Positions 35,142-46,890 of a stretch of DNA of 64,000 nt are shown one piece after another. How positions within the stretch are numbered: position 1 is the first letter of the stretch; each line of letters begins with the position of its first letter. The notes under the pieces were generated by a model that was not told the DNA's origin, did not search any database, and was given only the letters and a program-made list of their open reading frames with translations. Source of the stretch: Spiroplasma endosymbiont of Labia minor. GTDB lineage: Bacteria > Bacillota_I > Bacilli_A > Mycoplasmatales > Mycoplasmataceae. The DNA is taken from positions 62,001 to 126,000 of the forward strand of contig NZ_OZ026465.1 of the NCBI RefSeq assembly GCF_964019845.1, given 5' to 3'. A program made the position numbers and the translations under genes.

Positions 35142-35729
35142 ATGTTTAGAAAAATTTTATTAAAAGAATTGTATATTGAAGATTTAAATTTTGCAAATAA
35201 TATGGTTGATCCATTTAAAACTTTTTCCAAAAGATATAATTTCCTCCTAAAACCTAAGTATCCTTCATTCGTTGATGAAATAAAACGTCAATTATGATTT
35301 TCCAAAAATATATTAATTAGTGGATTAGGTTTAAATAAGGTTACAGAATTAGTTGCAAACTTAATATATTCAAATTTTAAAAATGGAAATTTAATTACAG
35401 ACAATAATATTTATTTAATCAAATTTTTAGAAGAGAAAAAAACAGATAAAATTTATAAAGTAATTAATTTAACATCTGGGAATTGACATTATTCTACTTT
35501 GGGTGAAAATTCTATTTTGTCTGTAAGATTCAAGATTAGAAGAAAATTCTTTTCGAAAAAAATACTTATTAAATATTTTCAAGGCTATATGTAAGAAACT
35601 GCATTCACGTTTACAACCTATAACGATACTATGCAACGTAATCAAGCAAAACTAAGATTTTATGCTCAAGCAAATTTAATTAAACAGAGAATTCAAACTG
35701 TAGTAAAAAAATATAAAGAAAGTCATTAA
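35142..35729 (+). pseudogene. hypothetical protein of the PTS operon, nonsense-interrupted
   Basis: The frame from ATG 35142 would give 195 residues but carries TAA at 35592-35594. The same frame continues (ETAFTFTTYNDTMQRNQAKLRFY) to TAA 35727-35729, directly abutting the next gene, which argues that this stop is the original one. No signal or membrane segment; not recognised. A single C-to-T change (CAA to TAA) would explain the break. Confidence 0.65.
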
Positions 35730-35730
35730 A

Positions 35731-35934
35731 ATGTGAATTTTAATTTGAAAAATAATTTTGGGAATAATTGTCATGCTACCATGAGTTATTCTATTAATAT
35801 TTATGGCGATCAAATACATTTTTAATAAACCCGTTAATAAAATGTGGAAAAAATTTTTTTGAATTCTTGGCATAGACTATTTAATCTTAATATTTTTAGC
35901 AGTTATTATATTTTTTATAGCACCACAATTTTAA
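35731..35934 (+). CDS. small two-helix membrane protein in the PTS operon
   Basis: 67 aa, starting one base after the preceding frame ends. Two membrane segments (WKIILGIIVMLPWVILLIF at residues 6-24; YLILIFLAVIIFFIAP at residues 49-64) are joined by a short basic loop. Not recognised; its place before EIIC suggests an accessory membrane component. Five Trp codons are TGA. Confidence 0.7.
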
Positions 35935-35947
35935 TAGAAAGGTAAGT

Positions 35948-37573
35948 ATGAAAGTAGAGAAAGAGACAATATCAGAAAAAAAATTTAAACCTAATAGAGT
36001 TAAAACCTATAAAGAACCATCAAAATGAAAACAAAAATTTTTAGATGCGACAATAAGAGTTGGTTCAAGTATTGGAAATAATAGGTTTTTAGTTGCAATA
36101 AGAGATGCATTTATGCTTCCGTTTACTTTAACAACGGGTGCTGCAATACCATTAATATTGTCAAATGTATTTTTTGCACAGAATTCAGTTTTAACTGGAT
36201 TCTTCCCATCAATTAAAGACACAGAAGGTATGAAATGAGTTAACATGCTGTTTGGAGCACCAATGGCTGATGTCTTTTGGGCTGTAATGGCTGGTTTTAG
36301 TATATATATTTCTTTAAGAATGGGATATTTTTTAGCAAAATCTTACGGTAAGGATGGAATTATTTCTGCAGAATTATGTGTTGCTGTATTATTTGCATTC
36401 AAACCATTAGAATCTATAAATGCAACAGTTGTATCAATTACTGGTTCTGATGAACCGGCAGTAGGAACTCAAATTCAAATTGCCACAAATTATTTGGGCA
36501 ATTCAGGCATGCTAGTAGCATTATTATCTAGTATGCTAACCGCATATATATATTGCAAATTAATGGATGTTAAGTGGCTTGTCCCCAAAATGCCAAAATC
36601 TGTACCACCAATGGTAGCTAAAGCTTTTGCGGCTATATTTGTAGCTTCAATAGTTTTAATGTCATTTGCGTTTATTAACCCAGTTTGGTATATAATCGCA
36701 ACTCAAGCTGGTATTACTGGAATACAAACTTCATCTAGTGCGGGTGACGATGGTTCAAATATTGTTGTGACCGAATACAAAAAAACATTATCAACTATTT
36801 TTGTTGCAATAGAATTTATTTTAGCTAAACCATTAATGGGTTTAAGCGGAAATGTTGGAGCAACAATTTTAATATCGTTCTTAGTTGCATTCTTCTGATT
36901 TTTTAGAATTCATGGAACTAATATATTAACACCTATAACTTCTATTATATGAGATGTAAATGTTTTAAGAAATACAGCTTATTACATTGAATGAAAAAAT
37001 TTACATGCTACAAATCCAGATTTATATCATAATTATTGAAGTGATGTTATAAGCATTCAAGGAATAGATCAGCATGGTCTAATGCCCATACCAATGGCTG
37101 GATTAGGTTATGTTGGTGGAACAGGGGCTACATTAGGATTCTTGATTGGTATCTTAATTTCTAGTAGATCAAAAGTGCATAGAGAAATTGCAAAATTATC
37201 TATTGTGCCAGGGGTATTTGGAATTAATGAGCCTGTAAATTTTGGTGTACCAATTGTATTAACTCCTGTATATTTCATACCATATGTATTTGGTTTTTAT
37301 TTAGTTTACACAATGGGCCATGTATGAATACTGATTCATTGAATTAGACCGGGTGTTGTCTGAACACCAACAATGCCGTATGGATTGAATGTCTTATTCG
37401 CAACAGACTTTGATTGATGATTGATATTGGTAAGTATAATTCAACTGGGATTGTCATTTGCAATTTGATTCCCATTTGTATTTATCGGACCCAAATATCA
37501 AGAAAAAATTGAAAATGCGCGAATTGAAAAAGAAAAATTAGAACTTGAAAAAAATAGAGGCCAAAAATGTTAA
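35948..37573 (+). CDS. PTS lactose/cellobiose-family EIIC permease
   Basis: A 541-aa membrane permease of the cellobiose/chitobiose group. Many membrane segments are visible, and the conserved FRIHGTNIL block (near 36902) and PGVFGINEPVNFGVPIVLTP (around residue 420) contain the substrate-binding His and Glu. The frame is intact except perhaps its last 10 residues: after GQK the stop TAA 37571-37573 comes early, and a +1 reading (VKKEKEIVINKED) resumes the Lys/Glu tail, so a harmless C-terminal slip is likely. RBS GAAAGG. EIIC substrate is unknown; GH38 linkage suggests a mannoside. Confidence 0.9.
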
Positions 37574-37655
37574 GAAAGAAAAAGAAATAGTTATTAATAA
37601 AGAAGACTAATATAATTTTAAGTATTATTAAAAAAAGTAAATGTAGGGAAATTTT

Positions 37656-38152
37656 ATGTCTCTAACGTGAATTGTTATTTTAAGTTTATTCGGATTCATT
37701 GTTTTGATATTAATATTTCGTGCCATTTACTTTTTTATTTTTTCAAAGAAAAAGATAGCTAGTAAAAAATTGAATGTTGAAGCGGAAAGCACAGAAATTG
37801 ATTATTTTGAACCTATGATAAGATTATTTAATTTAATTTTATTTTGAATGAAAAAATTAAATTAAATAAAATAACTACACTTAAATATTTTTTAACTGAG
37901 GGATTAATTTCTCTTGAAAAAATGACTGAAACAATTTTTGGCTCATATCTATTAGATGTAAGAAAATTTGTAATAGAAAATATTAATCTATTGAAAAATA
38001 CTCCTCTTGCAGATTGAAATAAAAAATTAAATGAAAACATTATTTTTTTAAATTATAAAATTAGTGAATTGAATAATAATTTAGATTTTAAAAATAGAGT
38101 ATGTAAAGATAAAGAAAATTTGTTATTAAAATTTGAAAAATATTTTAAATAA
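37656..38152 (+). pseudogene. membrane-anchored protein of the PTS operon, frameshifted
   Basis: ATG 37656 (RBS TAGGGA) opens a membrane anchor (ILSLFGFIVLILIFRAIYFFIF) and an acidic segment, then reaches TAA 37863-37865. A second frame from about 37847 (NEKIKLNKITTLKYFL) runs to TAA 38150-38152 just before the EIIA RBS. A 1-base slip within the AT-rich stretch 37825-37850 would join them to about 165 residues. Not recognised. Two separate genes are possible, since ATG 37922 lies in the second frame. Confidence 0.6.
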
Positions 38153-38166
38153 GGAGAAATAATAAT

Positions 38167-38490
38167 ATGGATTTAAATTCAGTTGCTTTTCAAATTATCT
38201 CTTCATCGGGAGATGGATTTAGCGATGCTATGCAAGCATTAGAACTAATTAGAGAACAAGATTTTGAGAATGCACAAAAATTATTAAATAACTCAGAACA
38301 AAAAATCATTGAAGCACATAAAGTGCAAAGTGATTTATTATTTCATTTTGCAAATGGCGAGGACATTATTTCAAATGTATTACTAGGTCATGCTCAAGAT
38401 CATTTAGCAAAATCAGAAGTAATACTAATAATGGCTAACGAGATTATGACAATGAAAAAAGAATTAATCAAAATTATGGAGACAAAATAA
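38167..38490 (+). CDS. PTS lactose/cellobiose-family EIIA
   Basis: A 107-aa trimeric helical phosphocarrier. The phosphorylated histidine is in LLGHAQDHLAKS (residues about 74-85), and the N-terminal QIISSSGDGFSDAMQAL is the family pattern. RBS AAGGAG 7 bases before ATG. The following mannosidase starts at the very next base after its stop codon, so the two were translated together. Confidence 0.93.
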   Translation: MDLNSVAFQIISSSGDGFSDAMQALELIREQDFENAQKLLNNSEQKIIEAHKVQSDLLFHFANGEDIISNVLLGHAQDHLAKSEVILIMANEIMTMKKELIKIMETK

Positions 38491-41217
38491 ATGAAAAAAT
38501 ACAAAATTTATATGGTTCCACATGCACACTGAGATAAAGAGTGATATTTTACAAAGGAACTAAGCGATGTTTATTTAATAGATAATATGAAAAATATTAT
38601 TGAAGCAAATAAACAAAATAAAGATGAATCATCGTTTGTATGAGATGGTCAATATTCAATTGTGGATGATTACTTACATTATTTTCCTGAAGACAAAAAT
38701 GAATTGAAAAAATTAATTTCTAATAAAAAATTAATTATTGGACCTTGATATTCACAAACAGATACTTTCAATGCAACAGGAGAATAAATTATTAGAAATT
38801 TACTTGTAGGAACAAAAATGAGTGAAGAATTAGGTAATTCTATGAAAGTTGCATATTTACCTGATTCATTTGGCTCTAATTCTAATTTGCCACAGATAAT
38901 TTCAAAGACAAATAATATAGGAATAATAAATTGAAGAGGATGAAATGAGGAACTAATTAACAATTCGCTATTTAATTTATGAGAAGCAGAGGATGGAACT
39001 AAATTTCCAGTGTATAATTTATATAAACATGGTTATTTTACAGGAGTTGATGGTTTATTAAAACTTTATCATTCAACATGATCAAAAAAAGAAAATACAA
39101 TTTGAGATGCAAAAACAAATGCCAAGCAATATGCCAAAAATTATATAGAGTGATTAAAAAATGAACTAGAGATTTTAAAACCGTTATCAGAATCAACAGG
39201 AAGAAGAATATTAATTCCAATTGGTTCAGATCAAATGCCAATGATTAGAGGATGAAAATTTATCGTTGAGGAAATGAATAATCAAGATTTAGAAAATGAA
39301 TATTTATTATCTGATTTTGAGAAATTTATGCAAGATGTGGTAAACGATAATCAAGTAATTGAAAATGCAAATATTATTAAGGGGCAATTTAGATATGGGA
39401 AAACAGCTAGAGCACACAAGACAATAACTTCATCTAGATATGACATAAAACAACTATCAAGATTAGTCGAAAATTTATTGTATGGAGAATTAGAACCTAT
39501 TTCTGTTATGTACAAAAAAATGGGTGGAGAATATCCTTCAACTGTAATTCTTGAAGCTACTAAAAGATTATTATCGTGCCATGCACACGATTCATTAGGT
39601 GGATGCAATACAGATGAAACAAACAGATCAATAGTTTCAAGACTTGAAGCTGTAAAATCAATTATTGAAGGACAAATAACTTTAATAAAAAAAAGAATTG
39701 CAAGTGCAGTCAATTTAACAAATGATGAAATCCTTTTGTGAAATTTGAAACCTGTATTAGGTAAAATAGATTTTGAAATTTGTGTAAATTTGCTAACACA
39801 AAACTTTGATATCTATGATGGTGATATAAAAGTAAATTATTCAATTAATAATCAAAAATATTTTGATAATGAAAATTTTCAAGTTGTTGATGCTGCTAAT
39901 ATAAAAAATTTTAATTATGCAAAGAAAAAATATGTGCAAACAGATTTAAATGCAACTAATTTTTTATTTGATGAAAATGATGGAAGATTTGAAACCATCA
40001 TAAATTTTCAATTAGATATGCCATCATTTGGTTATAAGATAATTAGTTTAAAACAATTATTGGGAATAAATGAAATAGTTGTTAATAAAATTTCGATAGC
40101 TGAAACAAAAAATTTTAAACTTGAATTAAAAGATAATAAAATAAATTCTATATTTGTTGAGGATTTTTTTGATTTTGAAGCAACGATAGATGACGGAGAC
40201 ACATATGATTATTCTCCGCTAAAAAATTTAAACAGAAATATTGCAGTTCTAAAAAAAGTTATGGTTCAAAATATAATAAATAATAATATTTCAATATTAA
40301 GTTTAAAATATTTTTATTTATTTAATTCTGGAATTAAATATTATGATTCAAAAGAACAAATATTGAATGTTAAATTTATAATTAAAGATAATTATATAGA
40401 TGTAAAAATTAATTTGCAAAATGAAATGAGAAATATAAGATGAAGGTCAATTGTGAAAACAAACATTTTGAAAACAAAATATTCATTTGCAGATCAATGC
40501 TCCTCAATTCAAAAAAGATTAATTCATGATTCAAAAGTAAAAGAAGCTATTGAAAATGATTGAATAGATGTACCTATTGAAATTGAATCAAATGAATCAT
40601 TGGTTTATCTAGCAAATGAAAAAAATGCTTTTGCCTTATTTACAAAAGGAAATAATGAATATCAGATTATAGGATCGAACGATGAAAAAATAGCATTAAC
40701 TTTATTTCGAAGAGTCTCACTTATTGGAAAAAGAAATTTACTTTATAGAAGAGGAAGAGCGAGTGGGATAGATAATTATCCGCATAAAACTCCAGATAGT
40801 AATTTAAATAAACATTTAGAATTTAATTTTGGAATAGCTAGTTTAAATGATACAAATAAATTAAATTTTATGTCAAAAAAATTTAATTTACGTAGTGTTT
40901 ATTATCAAAAACAAAATATAAATCCATTTCATTTTCAAGGTGACACGTTTGTGCTTTCGCAAAGATTTATCAAAACTCAATTAAAAAATAATTCATTTTT
41001 AGAAATAAATAATGCAGATTTATTAGTTCAAACCGCACTCAAAGAATCATGAGATAAGAACTATTTTATAATTAGATATTATAATCCTACAAATAAGATT
41101 ATTGAAATTAAAAGTAAAAATATTGTACATGAATGTAATTTAACAGAAGAAATAAGTGATAAAAAAAATTTATCTATAAAACCAAACGAGGTTAAAACGT
41201 TTGCAATCAAATTATAA
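38491..41217 (+). pseudogene. GH38 alpha-mannosidase, nonsense-interrupted (copy 2)
   Basis: The frame would give about 908 residues and is open to TAA 41215-41217 except for TAA at 38785-38787 (codon 99). The context is E-stop-IIRNLLVG; copy 1 reads SESVVRNLLIG there, so a Ser codon TCA most likely became TAA. The zinc motif HAHWDKEW, the nucleophile block YLPDSFG and the distal CHAHDSLGGCNTDE are all intact, so this copy died by a single visible mutation. Restart at a later ATG would lose the zinc site. It lies directly after EIIA. Confidence 0.9.
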
Positions 41218-41241
41218 TATATCTTTTTTAAAAAACATTAT

Positions 41242-43171
41242 GTGAAAATAGTTAAAAATATAAAAAGTAAAAATGAATTATTTGAATACATTTCAAAAAT
41301 CATTCAAGAAAACAATCTAATTGATAATGTCGATATAATTTTTCAAGAATTACAAAAAAGAGAATCACAAGGAAGTACTGGTTTTGAAAATGGAATAGCT
41401 ATTCCACATTCAATGATAAACGGATTAAAAGAATCAGTGCTTTTATTTTTTAAAACAAACGACATAAATTGAGAATCATTAGATGGCAATCCTACAAATG
41501 ACGTTTTTGTAATTTTGATTCCACAGATTCAAATCATAATGATATGCATTTAGAAATTTTATCAACACTTTCAGTTTCACTGATGAACAAAAAAATTATC
41601 GATGCATTAAATGAATTATTGACAGAGAATGAGATATTTAATTTTATTAGTACAAAAATTTTATTGAATGCAAATGATTTAAATGAAAATAGTGCTATTG
41701 ATTTAAATTCTAATTTTGTAGTTACTGTGTGTGCTTGTACATATGGCTTATCACATACGTATATGGCTGAAAATAGATTGTTAAATTACGCAAAAGAAAA
41801 TAATTTAAAAATAAAAATACAAACTGTAGGTTCTAAAGGAAATCTAAATAAAATTACAGAAGAAGAATTTGAAAAGGCAAGTCTTGTTATTTTAGCTTTG
41901 GACAAGGAAATTGATTTGCCTAAAGTTAATAACAAAAATATTGTCAAAATTAGAACAATAGATGTAATAAAAAATACTAATAAAATTTTTGAACATAATA
42001 ATAATTTAAAAATTATAAAAAATATAAGTTATTTTTTTAAAGTTAAAATGCCACAATCATGAATGCAGGTTGCATCCAAATCAATAAATTATTTGCAATG
42101 AATTACATTAGCCTTTGCTATCATAATTATTTTTCATAGCTTTAATGTTATAAACCAAGAAATCTATAACAAAATAAATCAGATAGTTCAGTATGGGACA
42201 TTAGCAATTCCATCAATTGCATCTTATATTTTAATAAAGTATTTTACAAAAGATCAATTTTCGGCAAATGCAATTACTTTTATTTTACTTGGATTAAATT
42301 TTTATATAAATTTAAGTGGGGAAATTTCAAATTTTGGTTTAATTTCAGTAGTTTTATCATCAGTTATATCTATTATATTTTACAATTTTATTTTAAAACC
42401 ATTAAAAAATAGAATTACTCTTAGAAAAATTCGTGGCAGTATTGAGTTTTTTTTGAAAATTATCATCATCACTAGTTTATCTGCATTTTTGTATTTTATG
42501 AGCAATTATATTCCCAAAATAAACGTTCAAATTTATATGTGAATATATATGTATTCAAATAATAATTGATGATTTAGGATTTTAGTAGCATTTATTTTTA
42601 TATATCCAATGCTTCATGATATGGGCGGGCCCGAAATAAATTATCTATAATTATTAGTTCATTACTATTTTGTGATTCTGCGGTAATTGGAATAGATAAA
42701 ATATGATTTACACCATTAACCGCAGAAGTACTCGGTATAACAACACCAGGTATTTCTTTATGATTTAGAATGATAGTATTCAAAAAAACGTTAAATAATC
42801 AAGAAATTATTTATTCAAAAAAAGCAGGAATAGGTGCTTATAATGGCATTTCTGAAGAATCGCTTTGAATATATGAATTCTACAAAATTAAGGCATATTG
42901 AGCAAATTTTTTTGTATCCATTATAATAACTTTATTTATAGGTATTTTAAATATTAGATATTATGGAGGATACAACTTTGTTTTAGGTGCTGTTGTTGGA
43001 ATATCTTTTGACAACTTTTTAAGTAATGATTTATTTAATGTTTCTCCAATTTCATTTAATTTAGGATTCCTGATCACAACTTCAATTGGAATAATGCTTT
43101 GTTCATTAACATACCGATTGTTTTTCATCAGAAAGACAAAATTTAATAATTCAAATAATACTGAGTTATAA
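41242..43171 (+). pseudogene. fructose-family PTS EIIABC (MngA-like), twice frameshifted
   Basis: From GTG 41242 an EIIA domain carries the phospho-His in GIAIPHS; a slip near 41515-41545 moves to the next frame with an EIIB domain (VVTVCACTYGLSHTYMAENRL, active Cys) and EIIC membrane helices; a second slip at 42625-42640, inside the conserved MGGP-x-NK motif, leads to the last helices ending at TAA 43169-43171. The combination of fructose-type EIIABC with GH38 enzymes matches mngA-mngB (2-O-alpha-mannosyl-D-glycerate) in enterobacteria. Substrate assignment is inference; the order and the double break are seen directly. Confidence 0.88.
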
Positions 43172-43199
43172 TACATTTGTATGTGAGAGGTTAATTTAG

Positions 43200-43661
43200 A
43201 TGAGTGCACAAAAAATACGTGATAATTTGTGATTGGGTTCAATGAGAAGTGTTCCTGAGGATACTGATTATGTTATGTCTTTAGCTTCTGAAATATATGA
43301 AAACGATATAGATTTTCATAAATATCCAGTTTATTTTGAAGATAATGAACATTTTTGATTTAGGGCTTTTGATTTTCCTGAAAAAAACGATATAAATTTA
43401 TCTGTTGTAAAACTAGTTTTAAAGAGAATTGATGAGCATTTAAAAAAGAATGATAAAGTTTATGTTCATTGCATTTATGGTGTAAACAGATCTGCATCAC
43501 ATGTTTTTATGTATTTAATTGCTACAAATCAAGTTTTGAAAAATCGAGATAATTTGCAGAAAGCAATTTTAGAATTTCAGGCACTATATCCAAGATTTAG
43601 TCCAAATCCCGGTTGACTTGATTTTTTAAGGACATGATTTCCGTTTAATAATTGAGTATAA
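43200..43661 (+). CDS. dual-specificity protein phosphatase family protein
   Basis: A 153-aa cytosolic protein. The P-loop signature HCIYGVNRSAS (about residues 90-100) is the HCxxGxxRS/T motif of cysteine phosphatases, and the general-acid Asp may lie in FRAFDFPEKND. The N-terminal IRDNLWLGSM block is typical of dual-specificity phosphatases. RBS GAGAGG. It lies between the PTS pseudogene and the ATPase operon; the substrate is unknown. Confidence 0.85.
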
Positions 43662-43862
43662 AAAATTTATTATTATCTTTTTCAATATTAAAAATATTAT
43701 TTAATTGTTATAAATTACTGTAATATACAGCCATTTATAACATTTTTTATTGCTATTTTATTGAAAAAGTCAAATTATTATATTTATTTTTGTTTACATA
43801 TTTTATTTATAAGAGTACACTCATAAAGATGGAGATTTACAAACTGTCTGGAGGTTTTGAAT

Positions 43863-44288
43863 GTGAAAAAACACTCAATTAGATTAGGGCCTCAATTTAT
43901 AAATAGTTTGCTTGTACTGTCTGTAATACTTATTTCGTTTGTTGTAGTTATTGGCTTATTTGTCGGTAATTTAATAAATTGAACATGAATTACGGGTTGG
44001 GCTATTGGTGCGATAGTTATTTGTTGCGCGTGATTTGCGCTTGCTAAATCAACAAAAATGTTGTTTATTTTGGAAAACCACTTTTTGTATTACTTTTTTT
44101 TCGTATTAAGAACCGGTTTGTATTTTATACCATTCTTGATTGCATATGAAGCCAATTCTATTTTTAGTATTTTTGGTGTAATAATTGGTTATGCGCCTTT
44201 TGTTGTATTTCCATTTATTAGTTTTGTTATAACCAAAAATATAAAAATAGAAATGAAGACTTCAGATCAATTTCAAGAACTAAATTAA
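43863..44288 (+). CDS. AtpI-like membrane protein of the ATPase operon
   Basis: A 141-aa protein with four membrane segments, at the position of atpI (MG406-type in mycoplasmas). The GTG at 43863 is used; the overlapping ATG at 43861 leads to a stop after a few codons. GGAGG lies about 8 bases upstream. AtpI assists assembly of the c-ring. The identification rests on place, size and topology, since the family diverges strongly. Confidence 0.75.
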
Positions 44289-44370
44289 CTAATCTAGATT
44301 ACTCGTAAAATTAATAAAATTCAAAATAAATTTAAATTTTATTAATTATTTTATACAGGAGAGAGTATAT

Positions 44371-45297
44371 ATGCTTTTAGCAGACACAAATATGTTTAGT
44401 GGATTTTACGATCTTTCCAATCAGTTTTTATCAATTATTTTAACAACTATTGTTATTTGCGTGATTTCAATTATTTATAATAAAAAAATTCGAAATCATA
44501 AAGTTGATGAAAAATTAACTGGTTTTTTAGTACTCATGGAAATGTTTATAATGTGAGTTGAAGATTTAATTACTGGAATTATGGGGAAAAAATATCGTAA
44601 ATTAACCCCTTACGGTATGTATATTATTTTATACATAGTAGTTTCTTCGGTTATTTCATTAATTGGTGTTGAGCCATTGACTTCATCTTATACAGTAACT
44701 TTTTGTATGGGATTTGCTACATTTATTGGGATTTATTATTTTGGTTTGCGTTATCAAAAATTACGTTTTTTTAAAAAATTTTTAAATCCATTGGAATTAA
44801 TTACTCAATTTGTTCCGTTAATTTCTATTTCATTTCGTTTATTTGGTAATATCCTTGGTGGTTCAATTATTTTGGGATTATTGTATTCTTTTTTGATTGG
44901 ATTACAAGGTACTTGAGGTGGAGCACATTCAATGTTTACACCAGGAGATGGTAATGATATGACTTATGGTTGAATTAATAATGATATTTTTAATTCAATT
45001 GATGGTAAATTAGACGAAACATGAACTCAACAATATAAATATTTTTGAACGGGTATTAATCCATTAGCGATTCTTATAATGCCATTTTTACATATGTATT
45101 TTGATTTATTTGATGGAGCAATCCAATCAATAGTTTTTGCAATGTTAACAATGGCATATTGAGAAGAATCAATAGGTGAACACGGAGAAGAGAATGAGCC
45201 ACATAAAATGCATGGCAAAAATAACTTGAAAGAAAATAAAAATTTAAAATTAAAAAATCTTAAAGCAAAAAATAAAGACACTTTATTAACGGCATAA
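44371..45297 (+). CDS. atpB: ATP synthase subunit a
   Basis: A 308-aa Fo subunit that forms the proton half-channels. The conserved segment ELITQFVPLISISFRLFGNILGG carries the essential Arg (in SFRLFGN), and the last membrane helices follow after a mollicute-typical insertion of about 50 residues (GDGNDMTYGW and on). The C-terminal 35 residues are a basic cytosolic tail. RBS GGAGAG. First true Fo gene of the operon. Confidence 0.95.
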
Positions 45298-45403
45298 TTT
45301 TTTAATTTTTTAAGTATCAACTAAATATTTAAATAAAAATATTAAGAAGCATTTTAAAAAACAAACATATATTATTATTTATTTTTTAAGGAGAATATAC
45401 ATT

Positions 45404-45736
45404 ATGTTATTAACAGATTTTGTAAACAATATTGCAGGAAGTTATATGAGTGTAGTGGCAGGCTTATTAACAAATATTTTTGCTACTAACTTGTTAGCAA
45501 CAACAACCGAAACTGGACAAGGTTTAAAATTATTAGGAGCCGGAGTTGCAATTGTTGGAGCTTTAGGAGCTGGTATTGGTCAAGGTGCTGCAGGTCAAGG
45601 TGCTTGTATGGCTATCGGTAGAAATCCAGAAGCAGCATCTAAAATTACATCAACAATGATTATTGCAGCTGGTATTGCAGAATCAGGTGCAATTTATGCA
45701 TTGGTTGTTGCTATTTTATTAATTTTTGTTGCTTAA
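45404..45736 (+). CDS. atpE: ATP synthase subunit c
   Basis: A 110-aa proteolipid of the c-ring. Two helices surround the loop [13 protein letters not shown] (conserved RNP), and the proton-binding Glu is in [11 protein letters not shown]. The extra N-terminal 40 residues form a hydrophobic extension typical for mycoplasmas and longer than in other bacteria. RBS AAGGAG. Confidence 0.96.
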   Translation: MLLTDFVNNIAGSYMSVVAGLLTNIFATNLLATTTETGQGLKLLGAGVAIVGALGAGIGQGAAGQGACMAIGRNPEAASKITSTMIIAAGIAESGAIYALVVAILLIFVA

Positions 45737-45785
45737 TACTTAAAGTAGCAAAATAATTTTAAAAAAGGAAAGGAGAAATAATTAT

Positions 45786-46313
45786 ATGTTTAATATATTT
45801 TCTGCACCAGGGGTGCCTGAAGTTGTTACTCAGTTATTTCCAAACTTACCAAATTTTATAGCTCATGTTCTAGCTACAATAGTTATTGTGCTTGTATTAG
45901 CAAAATTAGTGTATAAACCATTTAGGAAAACTATAGAAACACGTAGAAATAAAATTAATGAATTATTAGACGATGCTGCAGAACGTCAAGCAAAAGCTAA
46001 TAAAAATCAACGTGATGCTGAATTGGTATTAAAAGAAGCTAAAAATGAATCACTTACAATTGTAAAACAAGCTCGTACAGAAGCTGATGTTACAAAAATG
46101 CAAATTATAACAGATGCCAGAACAGAGGCAACTAATTTAAATGCAGACGCAAAAAATGCAATTGTTCGTGAAAGACAAGAAGCTGAAGCTCAAATTAGAC
46201 AAACTATTATTGATACTGCTCTTATGGCAGCATCAAAAGTTTTAGGTAAAGTGATTGATAAAAAAACTAACGAAACGCTAGTTGATGATTTTATCAAATC
46301 TTTAGATAAATAA
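45786..46313 (+). CDS. atpF: ATP synthase subunit b
   Basis: 175 aa: one N-terminal membrane helix (about residues 20-42) followed by a long charged helix (residues 50-150, heptad pattern with repeated Ala) that dimerises as the peripheral stalk. RBS AAAGGAGA. The lipobox of some mycoplasma b subunits is absent here. Followed by atpH after 6 bases. Confidence 0.94.
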   Translation: MFNIFSAPGVPEVVTQLFPNLPNFIAHVLATIVIVLVLAKLVYKPFRKTIETRRNKINELLDDAAERQAKANKNQRDAELVLKEAKNESLTIVKQARTEADVTKMQIITDARTEATNLNADAKNAIVRERQEAEAQIRQTIIDTALMAASKVLGKVIDKKTNETLVDDFIKSLDK

Positions 46314-46319
46314 TTAATC

Positions 46320-46880
46320 ATGATTTTATCAGATAATGTTATTAATAATTGAGCAAATGCACTTATGCGAATAGCAATTAAAGAAAAAAAAGTAGATAAA
46401 TATATCGAACAAGCTAATGTTATTGTTGATGTATTAAAAATAGAACAAAATTTTGTAGATATTTTATCAACACATGACGCAGTGGTTGATAAACACAAAA
46501 GAATAGCTATTATTGATCAAACTTTCGGAAAATTTGAGTTTGAGGTTTATGTTTTAAACGCATTGAAAATTTTGTTAGAACAAGAAGCGTTTAGATATGT
46601 GCGCCAAATTTTTAAAAAAGTACGTAAATATTTAGCTAAACATCGAAATATCTTATATGGTACGGTTTGATCTACAATAGCAATTGATGATAAAAAAATT
46701 AAATTAATGGAACAAAAAATCACAAAACAAATGGGATCGGAAGTTAAATTAATAAATAAATTAGATGAATCTATTATTGGCGGAGTTCAAATTATTGTTG
46801 GAAATAAAGTTTTTGATGGTTCATTAAAAGGAAAACTTGCCGATTTAAAAATTCTGGCAACTCATAATAGAGGGGAGTAG
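46320..46880 (+). CDS. atpH: ATP synthase subunit delta
   Basis: A 186-aa cytosolic subunit that links the stalk to F1. The C-terminal signature DESIIGGVQIIVGNKVFDGSLKGKL is characteristic of the OSCP/delta family. Its ATG lies 6 bases after the atpF stop, and atpA starts 10 bases after its stop. Confidence 0.94.
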
Positions 46881-46890
46881 GTGAGATTAG

